From contig JANJTM010000038.1 of NCBI GenBank assembly GCA_024711125.1, positions 124,001-188,000 of the forward strand: 64,000 nt of DNA. The letters are read 5' to 3'. A program made the position numbers and the translations under genes. The notes beneath the pieces are model-generated. The model had not been told where the DNA came from. It ran no database searches and saw nothing but the letters and a program-made list of their open reading frames with translations. Origin of the DNA: Rhodothermales bacterium (lineage in GTDB: Bacteria; Bacteroidota; Rhodothermia; Rhodothermales; UBA10348). Below are positions 1-9,200 of this stretch, one piece after another. Numbering within the stretch: the stretch's first letter is position 1; each line of letters opens with the position of its first letter.

Positions 1-1089
1 GAGCTTCTTCGACCCGGGGTCCGGCAAGTCGAACGGGACGTCGCCGTAGGGCTTCGTGCGGAAGAAATCGAGCGTTTCCCGCCAGTTCGTCCAGCGCCGG
101 ACGAATTCGCGGTCGTACAGGTCGTTCTGGATGAGGTGGTTCGCCACCGCGAGCAACACCGTCGATTCCGACCCGGGCCACGTCGGAAGCCAGACGTCAG
201 ACTTCGAGGCGGTGTTGGACAGGCGGGGGTCGAAGGTGATCAGCTTCGCACCCTTCTGCTTGCCCTCCATGATGCGCTGGGCATGCGGGTTGAAGTAGTG
301 CCCGGTCTCGAGATGGCTCGAGATGAGCAGGATCACCTTCGCGTTGGCGTGGTCCGGGCTCGGGCGGTCGAATCCCGACCACAGGGCATAGCCGATTCGC
401 GCGCTGGACGAGCAGATGTTCGTGTGCGAATTGTGCCCGTCCACACCCCACGCCGTGATGCAGCGGTTGACGTAGTGGTCCTCGCCCGGCCGCCCGACGT
501 GGTACATGATGCCGTCCCGCCGCTTCATGCGGCTCTCGCGCATCTTCCCGCCGATCTCGCTCAGCGCATCCTCCCACGAAATGCGCTTCCATTTGCCCTC
601 GCCGCGCTTTCCGACCCGCTTGAGCGGATACAGGATGCGTTCGGGGTCGTAGACCTGGTTGATGGTGGCCGGTCCCTTGGCGCAGTTGCGCCCCCGGCTT
701 CCCGGATGCACCGGGTTGCCTTCGAACTTGCGGATTTCGAGGGTTTCCTTGTCGATGTAGGCCAGCAGGCCGCACGCCGACTCGCAGTTGAAGCAGACCG
801 TCGGCACCAGCATGTAGTGCCGTGCGATGCGCTTCGGCCATTCCTTCCCGTCCCACTCGACCCAGTCGTCCCAGGTCTCCGGGGGCGGATACTGGCTCAT
901 GCGACCGTCCGGGTGGGTGACCGTGGTCATTTCGACCGGCTTGGGTTGCCTTGCCGTCTCCGAGTAGGTCGGAAGGCCGAAGGCGGCCCCGTCGCCGCGC
1001 GGCTGCGTCACCGAGACCCGTGCTGGGGGTGCCGAGCTCGCGAGCAGGCGGAACAGGAGCGATTGAACCCGATCGGTTGTCGTTGCCAT
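1..1089 (-). CDS. Molybdopterin-dependent oxidoreductase, catalytic subunit (partial)
   Basis: Only the N-terminal 363 codons are present; the rest lies beyond the left edge, which is why the ORF track misses this frame. It is a large subunit of the complex iron-sulfur molybdoenzyme family. Four cysteines near residues 99, 102, 106 and 136 (CFNCESAC ... RNCAKGP) form the usual N-terminal [4Fe-4S] site, followed by a MopB fold and NICSSSARIGY, where the Cys is a plausible Mo ligand. I see no twin-arginine signal, so a cytoplasmic location is inferred. The start is the ATG 21 bp after the stop of the Fe-S/NrfD gene, implying an operon. The electron donor or acceptor (formate, polysulfide, other) cannot be told from this part. 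Confidence 0.85.
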   Translation of the reverse strand, partial: MATTTDRVQSLLFRLLASSAPPARVSVTQPRGDGAAFGLPTYSETARQPKPVEMTTVTHPDGRMSQYPPPETWDDWVEWDGKEWPKRIARHYMLVPTVCFNCESACGLLAYIDKETLEIRKFEGNPVHPGSRGRNCAKGPATINQVYDPERILYPLKRVGKRGEGKWKRISWEDALSEIGGKMRESRMKRRDGIMYHVGRPGEDHYVNRCITAWGVDGHNSHTNICSSSARIGYALWSGFDRPSPDHANAKVILLISSHLETGHYFNPHAQRIMEGKQKGAKLITFDPRLSNTASKSDVWLPTWPGSESTVLLAVANHLIQNDLYDREFVRRWTNWRETLDFFRTKPYGDVPFDLPDPGSKKL

Positions 1090-1110
1090 CTTGGTTCTCG
1101 AAAACGGGGA

Positions 1111-2766
1111 TCAGCTGTTCGGCACTTCCTGGGGTGCCATCACGAACGCGTGCTCGTAGGCATACAGGCCCGCGATGGCCGCGAGCCCGGCCACGAACGC
1201 GGCCACCGGCCCGGCCACGAAAAGCAGCGCCAGCGGCACCGCGTGGCCGATCAGCATGCTCCCGACCCAGAAATGGAGGCGGTACCTGCCGTGCGTGATC
1301 GCGTGCGCCGCCTGCGCGGCGTTTTCTGACGCGTGCGGCATCCAGACTTCGCCGAACAGCGTGACGAGCACGTCGGCCGCCAGTGCGACGCCGAACGCCG
1401 TACGGGCGAGCGCCGTCACCTCGGCATCGATCGCGACGAACGCCCCGAGCATCAGGAGCGCCGCCGCGCCGGCGAACACGGCCTGCACCACGAGGTGCAC
1501 CGGAAGCAGGCTCGACTGCCAGAGGTCGCGTCCCTCGGCCTGTCCGAAGAGGAAGGCCGTGTAGATGGCGGCGCCGACGGCGAGCGGGATTCCGATCCAG
1601 AACGCGGGCGCCCTCACGGCCTCGGCCAGGTCGGCCGACAGCCAGCCCAGCGCCGCCCCGGCCTCGACGACCCACCAGAGGCCCGACACCGTGCTGAACC
1701 CGATCAGCAGGAACGCGCCCCGAACCAACCAACTCTTGAACTGGGGGCGGAAAACGATGCGCAGGAAGCGCTGGGGATGCTCCAGGTCGTACACCAGCAG
1801 GGCCGTCGTCAGGAGCGTGAAGACGATCGAGAGCAGACCGCCGCCCAGGAATGCCGGCGCGGTGAACGGGAAGGTGCCGAGGAGGAATCCGAAGGCCAGG
1901 AGCAGGAAGATGCCGGTCGCGATGCCCTTCGTCACGAGATACGCGGGCACCGGCCAGTGCCAGGGCACCTTGTGCTGGGCGTTCCACGTCACCTGGACCA
2001 TCTGTTCGGCCATCCTGCCCTCGCCGATCATGATCGGACCGGACGACGGAACTCCCTGGGTGCCGGGGGTCCGGATGGGCGTACCCGACGAGGACTTCTT
2101 CAGGACGGGAGCCGGAGCCGCATGACCGTCGCCGCCGTGCCCCTCTCCACCGTGCAGCGGGATGACGTCAGACCACGCGAACATCTCCGGCGTGCGCGCG
2201 GTCGCCGTCGGATGCATCGCCGCATCGTTGCCGCCGATGTAGAACAGCTTGGGCGCGGTGCCCTGCTCGGGCTTGCGGACGGTGGTCTTGTTCGACGCCA
2301 ACAGCTGGGCGATCTCGGTCGACGGGTCGTCGAGATCCCCCGCCACGATCGCATGCTCGGGGCAGACGATCACGCACGCCGGCTCGAGGCCCACCTCCAC
2401 CCGGTGCGCGCAGTAGTGGCACTTGGCCACCGAGTGCGTCTCCGGGTCGACGTAGATCGCATCGTACGGACAGGCCTGCATGCACGCCTTGCATCCGATG
2501 CACACGTCGGGGTCGAATTCGACGATGCCGTCGTGCCGCTGGTACATCGCGGTGACGGGGCAGATGCGAACGCACGGCGGATTCGCGCAGTGGTTGCATC
2601 GCGTTACCTGGAACGAGCGCCGGACGTTCGGATAGACGCCGGTCTCGACGCTCTTCACCCACGTGCGCTGCACGCCCAGCGGAACCGAGTTCTCGCTCTT
2701 GCAGGCGGTCGAGCACGCATGACACCCGATGCAGGTGTCGTTGTTGATGACGAAGCCGTAGTTCAT
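1111..2766 (-). CDS. Fused four-cluster ferredoxin (NrfC/PsrB-like) and NrfD/PsrC-like membrane subunit
   Basis: One continuous 551-aa frame carries both electron-transfer partners of the molybdoenzyme. Residues 1 to about 190 hold four cysteine groups (CIGCHACSTAC, CNHCANPPCVRIC, CIGCKACMQAC, CHYCAHR...CVIVC), typical of the beta subunit that wires Mo to quinone. A proline-rich linker follows, then from about residue 240 a run of hydrophobic helices matching NrfD/PsrC, the quinone-binding membrane anchor. These are normally two genes. I chose MNYGFVINNDTC at 2766 because beta subunits begin just before the first cluster; the track's upstream extension is arginine-rich and unlike the family. 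The catalytic subunit follows 21 bp downstream. Confidence 0.85.
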   Translation of the reverse strand: MNYGFVINNDTCIGCHACSTACKSENSVPLGVQRTWVKSVETGVYPNVRRSFQVTRCNHCANPPCVRICPVTAMYQRHDGIVEFDPDVCIGCKACMQACPYDAIYVDPETHSVAKCHYCAHRVEVGLEPACVIVCPEHAIVAGDLDDPSTEIAQLLASNKTTVRKPEQGTAPKLFYIGGNDAAMHPTATARTPEMFAWSDVIPLHGGEGHGGDGHAAPAPVLKKSSSGTPIRTPGTQGVPSSGPIMIGEGRMAEQMVQVTWNAQHKVPWHWPVPAYLVTKGIATGIFLLLAFGFLLGTFPFTAPAFLGGGLLSIVFTLLTTALLVYDLEHPQRFLRIVFRPQFKSWLVRGAFLLIGFSTVSGLWWVVEAGAALGWLSADLAEAVRAPAFWIGIPLAVGAAIYTAFLFGQAEGRDLWQSSLLPVHLVVQAVFAGAAALLMLGAFVAIDAEVTALARTAFGVALAADVLVTLFGEVWMPHASENAAQAAHAITHGRYRLHFWVGSMLIGHAVPLALLFVAGPVAAFVAGLAAIAGLYAYEHAFVMAPQEVPNS

Positions 2767-2916
2767 GCCGCTTCGAGGGATGGGCCCTGGGATTCCGCCG
2801 GACCCGGCCGCCGAGCGCCATGACCCCATGGCGCCGACCGGCCGGACAGAACCTGTAATATCAAGTGGGTTCAATGTCCGAACCGAACGTCTCACATGCA
2901 AGACGGCGTGATGAAG

Positions 2917-3504
2917 TCAGGCTGCGCCGGGAGGGCCCTCGAGGTCAGCCGGCCGGTTCACGTTCCACAGGATCTTCTCGTCAAAAGGCACGGCGACGTG
3001 GTCGAGGGACGCGACCAGGCCTCGCATCGACCGTCGTTCGGCCGAGAGGTATCGGTCCAGGGCTGAAAGACAACTGCGCCGGTAGCAGGCGAACAGGGGA
3101 TGGAGACCGCCCGAGGGGTCGACGGCCACGACGGCGTCGGCCGCGCCGGACCGTGCACCCAGGAGGGTCCGGACGGCTTCGGCCGTGATTCCCGGCATGT
3201 CGCACGCCGCGACGAGAACCCACTCGGCATTCGACGCAAGGAAGGCCCCGCGAAGGCTTCCCGCCGGGCCCGCTCCCGGAGGATCGTCGAACACCCGCGC
3301 CGGGCCGTCGAGGGGGGACGGGTCCTCGGGACGCGCCAGCCCCAGTCGAACGTCGTCGATTTCGGCACGGAGCGCCGCATGGACGCGCTCGATCAGCGTG
3401 AGGCCGTCCAGCACGTGCGTGGCCTTGCTGGTTCCGAACCGGGAGGATCGACCCCCGGCGGGTATGAGCCCCAGGACGGAATCGTTGCGTGCGTGCGTCT
3501 TCAT
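2917..3504 (-). CDS. mobA: Molybdenum cofactor guanylyltransferase MobA
   Basis: This 195-aa protein has the nucleotidyltransferase fold of MobA, which adds GMP to molybdopterin to make the guanine dinucleotide cofactor used by the DMSO-reductase family. Visible motifs are the N-terminal GTP loop LIPAGGRSSRFG with a following Lys (GTSKATH), and the metal-binding Asp in VAACDMPGI. Length matches the family. It lies 150 bp upstream of the molybdoenzyme operon on the same strand, so it probably matures that enzyme. Its start is divergent from the Nudix gene across a 61-bp gap that contains an inverted repeat. Confidence 0.88.
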   Translation of the reverse strand: MKTHARNDSVLGLIPAGGRSSRFGTSKATHVLDGLTLIERVHAALRAEIDDVRLGLARPEDPSPLDGPARVFDDPPGAGPAGSLRGAFLASNAEWVLVAACDMPGITAEAVRTLLGARSGAADAVVAVDPSGGLHPLFACYRRSCLSALDRYLSAERRSMRGLVASLDHVAVPFDEKILWNVNRPADLEGPPGAA

Positions 3505-3528
3505 CCGGACCTTGTTCCGTTTATTCGT

Positions 3529-3546
3529 ACCGTACCGTCGTACGGT
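3529..3546. promoter_or_regulatory. Inverted repeat in the mobA / Nudix divergent intergenic region
   Basis: ACCGTAC and GTACGGT are perfect 7-bp arms separated by CGTC, centred in the 61-bp gap between two divergent start codons. Position and symmetry suit a regulator operator, but no cognate protein can be named. Confidence 0.4.
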
Positions 3547-3565
3547 CGTTTCGCCAGATCCCCCG

Positions 3566-4261
3566 ATGCATTCCCGTCACGGCGGCGTCATTTCCCCACA
3601 CCTCGTCATCGTCCGGTGCCCGACCGAACGACTCGCAGACATCGCCCGCACCGGGCTGGACGTGGAGCCGGCTGACGTGTTCCCCTCCCTGCGGCGCGGG
3701 GCGAAGCAACCTGGTGAAGCCCTGCTCGTCGCGATGCCTCCTGACGGTGTCACGGGAGACCGCATCCATCTCTCCGCCGATCGGTTTCTCAACCTCTCCC
3801 CCTACCTTCCTCCCCGACCGGTGGCCGCGGCGGGCGGCGTCCTTGCGCGTCACGTGGCGGGACGGCTCCAGGTGCTGCTCATCCATCGACGGGGGGTGTG
3901 GGACCTTCCGAAGGGAAAGCAGGATCGCGGCGAGACGATTTCGGAGTGCGCCGTCCGGGAGGTCAACGAGGAACTCGGGATCGACGACGCGCGCATCGTG
4001 GAGCCGCTGGGCCGAACCCGGCACGGCTACCCCGAAGGCAGGCACTTCGTGCTGAAGACGACCCATTGGTACCGGATGCGAAGCGACGCCCGCCAGTTCA
4101 GACCGCAGGCCTCGGAGCAGATCGAAGCGGTCGGCTGGTTCCACCTGGACGACGCCATCCGTCACCTCGCGTTCGAAGGACTGAGGGCACTTCTGCGGCG
4201 GGTTTCCGGCGGGATCGAAGAGGACGCCCGGCCCGCGGGGCGGCTCAACGAAGGGGCATGA
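3566..4261 (+). CDS. Nudix hydrolase with N-terminal extension
   Basis: 231 aa from the ATG at 3566. An N-terminal part of roughly 95 residues precedes the Nudix domain. The Nudix box is complete: GKQDRGE, seven residues, then REVNEELGI, fitting GX5EX7REUXEEXGU, so divalent-metal pyrophosphohydrolase activity is expected. The strand before it (LLIHRRGVWDLPKGK) resembles MutT/DIPP-like enzymes that act on nucleoside or inositol polyphosphates; the substrate cannot be assigned. The longer ORF in the track starts inside antisense mobA and is rejected. The 3' end overlaps the convergent M14 peptidase gene by 17 bp. Confidence 0.85.
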   Translation: MHSRHGGVISPHLVIVRCPTERLADIARTGLDVEPADVFPSLRRGAKQPGEALLVAMPPDGVTGDRIHLSADRFLNLSPYLPPRPVAAAGGVLARHVAGRLQVLLIHRRGVWDLPKGKQDRGETISECAVREVNEELGIDDARIVEPLGRTRHGYPEGRHFVLKTTHWYRMRSDARQFRPQASEQIEAVGWFHLDDAIRHLAFEGLRALLRRVSGGIEEDARPAGRLNEGA

Positions 4262-6749
4262 ACACGGCGTTGGCGAAGAGCAGCTGGCCTTCGTACCAGA
4301 ACGCGCGGAAGAGAGGACCCTCGGGAAGATAGACCACCGCCCCGCGGCCGATCTCCTGCACGCCGAACGCAAGCGATTCCTCCACCCTGTCGACGGCCTC
4401 TCGACCGACGAACCCGGCCAGATGGGTCCCCTCGGCGATCGTGCCCACGTTCCAGGCGCGCTCACCCTCCAGGTAGGGCCACGAGGACGCCGAACGCTTG
4501 AGCGTGTAGTAACCCCGCTCCAGCCCGAACGCGAGCGGATGGGTGGGGTCCACCCGGGTGGCATACACGGCTCCGGCGACGTCCTCCGTGGCGCCGGACC
4601 GTTCCCGATCGGCGTACACCCGCAGGCTGTCGACCGGTTCGTCATCCCTCGGCGGCGACACCAGCCCGAATCCTTCGCGATCCGCGAACGCCCTCACGGC
4701 GCCGTCCAGGAGCACCAACCTGCCCCCGGCCGACACCCACGCGCTCACGCGGTCGAACCCGTCGCCTTCGAACAGCGGACCGTAGGATCCGGAGGGCAGA
4801 ACCAGCACGTCCCATCCGGCGAGGTCCATCGACCGCAGCGTGGCGAGCGATACCCGGGTCACGGGGTATTCCACGCGCTCGTCGAACCAGTGCCAGGCCT
4901 CGCCGGCGGCCGACGAGGAGATCCCGTCCCCGAAGGCGAGCAGGACGCGGGGCGGTTTCACGAAACGTACGGATCCGCTTCCGAAGTCCCTGCCTTGCTC
5001 CACGCGACCCGACGAGAGCGGAATCGGCGACCGGTCGTGTGCGGCGGCCGCCTCCCGGACCTTGCGGCCCAGGTCGCGTCCGAATTTCGAATTGCCGGCT
5101 TCCGTCACGAGCAGGGTACCCCTGGAGAATCCCCGTCCCGAGGCCTTGAACGGCTCGGTGGCCACGCGGACCGAGACCCCTTCGCGCAGCAGACGGGCCA
5201 GGAAACGGGCGTCCTCGGGGGAGGTCCACGGAATCGCCCACGCATAGGCCCGCTCGGCCGGTGTCGGGGCCGCGGCGGTGTGCTCGAACGGGGCATCGGG
5301 GGTCAACCCCTCGAGCAGCGCGGCCCCGTCCAGCCCGTACGCGTAGGGAAGGGCCCACGCCGTGATGTCGTAGGTGAGCGAATCCGAGAGATCGGCATCG
5401 GGCTCGAAAAGGACACGCGCCATCCGTCCCCGCGGTTGGTCGACGGATACCACCAGGTCGCCGGGCTCGACGGCCATCGCGCGGGTCACTCCGTCACGAT
5501 ACGATTCGCCGCGGGCCGTTCGTTTCGCCGCTACCGTTCCGTACCGGATTCCCAACCGGTCGAGGTGGGCTGCAAGGGCCTCGAGACGGTCGGCGCCCGA
5601 GGCGCCGGAAAGGACATAGGCGGGGTGGCGGCCGGCCGCCCCGGGCGAACGATCCGCGAAGTACGCCTCGAATTCGGACACAAGGCGCTCCCTGTGTTCC
5701 ACCGCCGTCCGCACCGTCGCCAGGCCCGTGGCGTGATGATGGGCGATCCGGTCGGCCAGCGTCAGGGTGTCCCCTTCGGCCGTCCGTATCCCCAGTCCGG
5801 CGCGGCCCGAGCCCGCCTGCTCGTAGGTCATTCCTATCGCCCCGTTGTAGGTCGGGTAGGTATCGCCGTAGGACGGGTAGAGCAGGTCGAAAGACTCCCG
5901 CGTGAAGTACAGCCATCCGTTCTCGTCGAAGACCGCGGCGTTCGCGTTTCCGATGGTGTCCTGGAACGCGCGTTGCCAGTCGGTGATGACCGCATGGTAG
6001 GGCTCGACCGCGGGAGCGAAATAGTACGGAGAGTCGACTCCCTGTTCGTGGAAGTCGACGTGTACCTGCGGCATCCAGCGGTTGTACCGTTCGACGCGCA
6101 ATCGGCTTTCCCGCTGGGAGCCCCACGCCCAGTCGCGGTTGAGGTCGAACAGGTAGTGGTTCGGCCGCCCGCCCGGCCAGGCCTCTTCGTGCTCGTAACC
6201 CGCCGGATCGGAGTCCGGGGCGACTCCCAGGCGTTGATTGTACCCGTTCACGTATCGATCGCGACCGTCCGGGTTCAGGCACGGGTCCAGGATCACCACC
6301 GCGTGGTCCAGCCAGCCTGCTCGCTCCGGGGCGTCGGTCCGCGCGAGGTCGTACAGGGTGCGCAGCGCCGCCTCCGTGCTGACCGACTCGTTTCCGTGCA
6401 CGTTGTACGACAACCAGACGATGGCCACCGGCTCTCCCTCGGGTCGGCCGGGCTCCAGCCCCGCGCGCCGCAGGTTGTCGGTCCGGATGGCCTCGAGTCT
6501 CGCGAGATTCTCGGGCGTCGAGACGAACGCCAACACGAGTTCCCGCCCCTCGTAGGTGGTTCCGTACGATTCGAGTACGACCCGGTCCGACGCGCCGGAA
6601 ACGTGGCGCACGTAGTCCAACACCCGGTGGTGAGGGGTGAAGCGCGCTCCGGATTCGTATCCGAGGAACTGTGCGGGAGAGAGCAGGCCCTGGGCCGACA
6701 CACCCATGCCGTACAACGAGAGGACGAGGATCCAGGCAAGCCGCTTCAT
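4245..6749 (-). CDS. Secreted zinc carboxypeptidase, peptidase M14 family
   Basis: 834 aa beginning MKRLAWILVLSLYGMGVSAQ, a clear Sec signal peptide, which is why the track's 36-residue extension is rejected. The M14 domain follows: zinc ligands in YNVHGNES (His118, Glu121) and the third His in VDFHEQGVD, with LNPDGRDRYVNGYN typical of the family; YEQAGSG may carry the catalytic Glu. A long C-terminal half contains a glutamine-amidotransferase-like segment, as in large secreted M14 proteins of this phylum. A TACATTGG box 31 nt upstream of the start resembles the Bacteroidota -7 element. Likely role: extracytoplasmic peptide degradation. Confidence 0.85.
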   Translation of the reverse strand: MKRLAWILVLSLYGMGVSAQGLLSPAQFLGYESGARFTPHHRVLDYVRHVSGASDRVVLESYGTTYEGRELVLAFVSTPENLARLEAIRTDNLRRAGLEPGRPEGEPVAIVWLSYNVHGNESVSTEAALRTLYDLARTDAPERAGWLDHAVVILDPCLNPDGRDRYVNGYNQRLGVAPDSDPAGYEHEEAWPGGRPNHYLFDLNRDWAWGSQRESRLRVERYNRWMPQVHVDFHEQGVDSPYYFAPAVEPYHAVITDWQRAFQDTIGNANAAVFDENGWLYFTRESFDLLYPSYGDTYPTYNGAIGMTYEQAGSGRAGLGIRTAEGDTLTLADRIAHHHATGLATVRTAVEHRERLVSEFEAYFADRSPGAAGRHPAYVLSGASGADRLEALAAHLDRLGIRYGTVAAKRTARGESYRDGVTRAMAVEPGDLVVSVDQPRGRMARVLFEPDADLSDSLTYDITAWALPYAYGLDGAALLEGLTPDAPFEHTAAAPTPAERAYAWAIPWTSPEDARFLARLLREGVSVRVATEPFKASGRGFSRGTLLVTEAGNSKFGRDLGRKVREAAAAHDRSPIPLSSGRVEQGRDFGSGSVRFVKPPRVLLAFGDGISSSAAGEAWHWFDERVEYPVTRVSLATLRSMDLAGWDVLVLPSGSYGPLFEGDGFDRVSAWVSAGGRLVLLDGAVRAFADREGFGLVSPPRDDEPVDSLRVYADRERSGATEDVAGAVYATRVDPTHPLAFGLERGYYTLKRSASSWPYLEGERAWNVGTIAEGTHLAGFVGREAVDRVEESLAFGVQEIGRGAVVYLPEGPLFRAFWYEGQLLFANAVFMPLR

Positions 6750-6865
6750 GAGTCGTGGGGCAGGGTTTCCGGTTTCCCTCCAATGTACGAGCGCGAAAAA
6801 CGACTTCTTCCCCGTTCTCCATGGGTGGCGTTCCCCGACGCCCATCCCGCTTCCCACGCCGAACC

Positions 6866-8362
6866 ATGCGTGCCCATGGCATAGCCGGGTTTCGACTGCT
6901 TGTCCTGCTCTTCGCCTGTGTCGCCCCCGCCCTTCCGGCGTCGGGGTCGTCCCCGCGTTCCGGCGACGTGCGCATCATCCACCGCGTGGACTGGGTAGCC
7001 CCCACGCGGTACACGGCCACGGTCATGATCACCAACATGACCACTACGCCGATCGACCGGTGGACGCTCGAATTCGACCTGTTTCCGGTCATCGACGTGA
7101 TGCAGAACGCGTCGGTGAGCCGGGTCGGAAGTCGTCACGCGGTTTTCGGAACCGGCCCGATGCGTTCCATCGGGGCGGGGCAGATGGTCTGGTTCACGTA
7201 CGAGGCCGAGTGGAACGGTTCGGGCGTGCGCCTGCCCGCCGCTTGCCGGTTCAACGGGGCCGGATGCGCCTTCGAGTCCCTGTCGCCCCCTCCGCCCAAC
7301 CCGCACGTCGAACTTCCCGTCCAGGTCGTGTACTGGGTCGCATGGAAGGGGATCACGCAGTATCGCGCCCAGGTCTGGATCCGGAACCAATCCGACGACC
7401 CCATCGACTTCTGGACGATGGAGTTTCTGTCCGAGGCCACGATCGTCTCGATCGAGCACGCTTCGTGGTCCTCCGTCGGCCCGTACCTCTCGGTTGCGGG
7501 GTCGGGCTGGACCCGGCGGATCGAACCCGGCGAGGCCGTATGGATCACACTCGAGGGCGTGCACACGGGTGACGTTCCCGTTCCGACCGCCTGCGTCTTC
7601 AACGGGTTCGACTGCGAATTCCTTTCGCCCGAAGACCTCCTCGAGGAGGAAGAAGAGGAAGATCCCGACAAGCCTTTCCTGGGCTACTGCGCGCTGTCGC
7701 CGAGCGAGGCGCCCAACGCCACGATCGACGACATCTCCGTGACGTTCAAGTGGAATTCGCTCTGGGCGACGGGATTCACCGCCGCCATCGAGATCACGAA
7801 TACGGCCGTGGATCGCCCCGTGCGGAACTGGAAGCTCGTGTTCGACATGATTTCGGCCATGACGATCACCCGGTTCTGGAACGGTGACCTGACCAGGAGC
7901 GGAAACCGCTATACGGTGACGTCGCTGCTCCACAACAGCTGCATCGAGCCCGGCGTGACCGTCACGTTCGGATTCGAGGGTTCGCACGGGGGCGTGCCGG
8001 TGAAACCCACCTTCTGCGAATTCGACGGCTCGGCATGCTCGTTCTCTGCGCGGTTCTCGTCGACGGCGCGGGAGGAGGATCCGGTTGCGGTATCTCCGTA
8101 CCGGCTCGATCCGGTGTTTCCGAATCCGTTCTCGGGAAGCGCCTCGGTTGCCTTCTCCACCGATCGCACCCAGCACCTCGATCTGGGTCTCTGGGACCTC
8201 CAGGGGCGAAGGGTCACCACGGTCTTCTCGGGCGTCGTGGCTGCGGGCGCGGAAACGAGGGTTTCCGTCGACGCGTCAGCACTCGCCCCCGGCACCTATT
8301 TCGTTCGCCTCGTCGGTCCGGACGGTCGATCGGTCACCCGGCCGGTCACCCTGGTCCGATAA
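6866..8362 (+). CDS. Secreted protein with three CBM2-like modules and a T9SS sorting domain
   Basis: 498 aa starting MRAHGIAGFRLLVLLFACV, a signal peptide. Three tandem beta-sandwich modules (about residues 30-135, 140-255, 285-395) each pair a W..YTA/W..YRA strand with an AACRFNGAGCAF-type ending, resembling family 2 cellulose-binding modules whose cysteines form a disulfide. An acidic linker (LLEEEEEEDPD) divides modules two and three. The C-terminus, from LDPVFPNPFSGS to PGTYFVRLVGPDG, is a type IX secretion sorting domain, so export to the cell surface or medium is expected. No catalytic domain is present; carbohydrate binding is inferred. Confidence 0.8.
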   Translation: MRAHGIAGFRLLVLLFACVAPALPASGSSPRSGDVRIIHRVDWVAPTRYTATVMITNMTTTPIDRWTLEFDLFPVIDVMQNASVSRVGSRHAVFGTGPMRSIGAGQMVWFTYEAEWNGSGVRLPAACRFNGAGCAFESLSPPPPNPHVELPVQVVYWVAWKGITQYRAQVWIRNQSDDPIDFWTMEFLSEATIVSIEHASWSSVGPYLSVAGSGWTRRIEPGEAVWITLEGVHTGDVPVPTACVFNGFDCEFLSPEDLLEEEEEEDPDKPFLGYCALSPSEAPNATIDDISVTFKWNSLWATGFTAAIEITNTAVDRPVRNWKLVFDMISAMTITRFWNGDLTRSGNRYTVTSLLHNSCIEPGVTVTFGFEGSHGGVPVKPTFCEFDGSACSFSARFSSTAREEDPVAVSPYRLDPVFPNPFSGSASVAFSTDRTQHLDLGLWDLQGRRVTTVFSGVVAAGAETRVSVDASALAPGTYFVRLVGPDGRSVTRPVTLVR

Positions 8363-8375
8363 GGTCCGGTCCCGA

Positions 8376-9182
8376 TCAGGATCGCTTGAATACGGGCTCG
8401 AACTCCCGGATGGGAAGCCCGACGTTGTTCCTGGACGCGTCGTCGCGCTGCAGTTCCAGCTCGTACGCAACCCGGTCGCTGCGGTAGAAGCGCTGCTGGA
8501 AATAGACGCAGCGGTCTCCCTCGGTGTACGTCAGCCGCTCGATGAGCAACAGCGCGCGACCCCACGGCACGCCGAGGTGGTGTCCGATGTCGGCCGGTGC
8601 GTTCACGGCTTCCATGCGGAAGCGACCCCGCTCCACGCGAATCGAGTACTCCCGCTCCAGTACCGAGTAGATCGTCGCGTGGGCCAGGTCCCGGCCCTCG
8701 AGCAGGTGCGCGTAGAGCATCGGCAGCCAGGTGCGGTCGTACGCTATCGGTTCGCCGTCGCCGAGCCTCACCCGGTCCAGGCGCATGACCTGGGTGCCGG
8801 CGCCCACGCCGAGAAACTCCGCTACGCGCTCGTCCGCGGCCTCGGCCTCGTAATGCAGGACCCTGGATTCGGCCTCGATGCCCGATGACCGCATGTCCTC
8901 GGCGAAATCGGTGAGCCGCACGAGCCCCTGGCGCACCTGCTGATCGCGCACGAAGGACCCGAGACCCTGCCTCCGATAGATGAGTCCGTCGTTCTCGAGC
9001 GTCTGGAGCGCCCGGCGGATCGTGATCCGACTCACACCGAATCGCTCCACCAGTCGGCTCTCCGAAGGGAGTTGATCGTCCTTGGAGAACAGTCCTCCCG
9101 CGATACACTCCCGGATCCATTCGGAAACCTGTTCGTGGCGCGGAATTCCGCTGCGGAGCGCGGCCCGCTCTGGCTTTGTCAT
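8376..9182 (-). CDS. GntR-family transcriptional regulator, HutC/UTRA type
   Basis: 268 aa. Residues 10-75 are a GntR winged helix (LPSESRLVERFGVSRITIRRAL, then GLIYRRQGLGSFV); the remainder is a UTRA ligand-binding domain. The start MTKPERAALRS is chosen because the upstream extension in the track would run through a palindrome that looks like this regulator's own operator, 18 nt before this ATG. It is divergent from the FadL-like gene, so regulation of itself and that transporter is likely. UTRA domains sense small molecules such as sugars, amino acids or fatty acids; the ligand here is unknown. Confidence 0.88.
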   Translation of the reverse strand: MTKPERAALRSGIPRHEQVSEWIRECIAGGLFSKDDQLPSESRLVERFGVSRITIRRALQTLENDGLIYRRQGLGSFVRDQQVRQGLVRLTDFAEDMRSSGIEAESRVLHYEAEAADERVAEFLGVGAGTQVMRLDRVRLGDGEPIAYDRTWLPMLYAHLLEGRDLAHATIYSVLEREYSIRVERGRFRMEAVNAPADIGHHLGVPWGRALLLIERLTYTEGDRCVYFQQRFYRSDRVAYELELQRDDASRNNVGLPIREFEPVFKRS

Positions 9183-9200
9183 GGTGGGTCCGTATGGCTG

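Noticed and set aside
197-1987. 596-aa minus-strand ORF at the left edge
   Set aside because: It is frame-shifted relative to the molybdoenzyme and NrfD frames and shows no family motif; the real catalytic-subunit frame is the one starting at 1089 with four conserved cysteines.
4422-6884. 820-aa plus-strand ORF
   Set aside because: Antisense shadow of the M14 carboxypeptidase; composition is Arg/Gly/Val-rich without structure.
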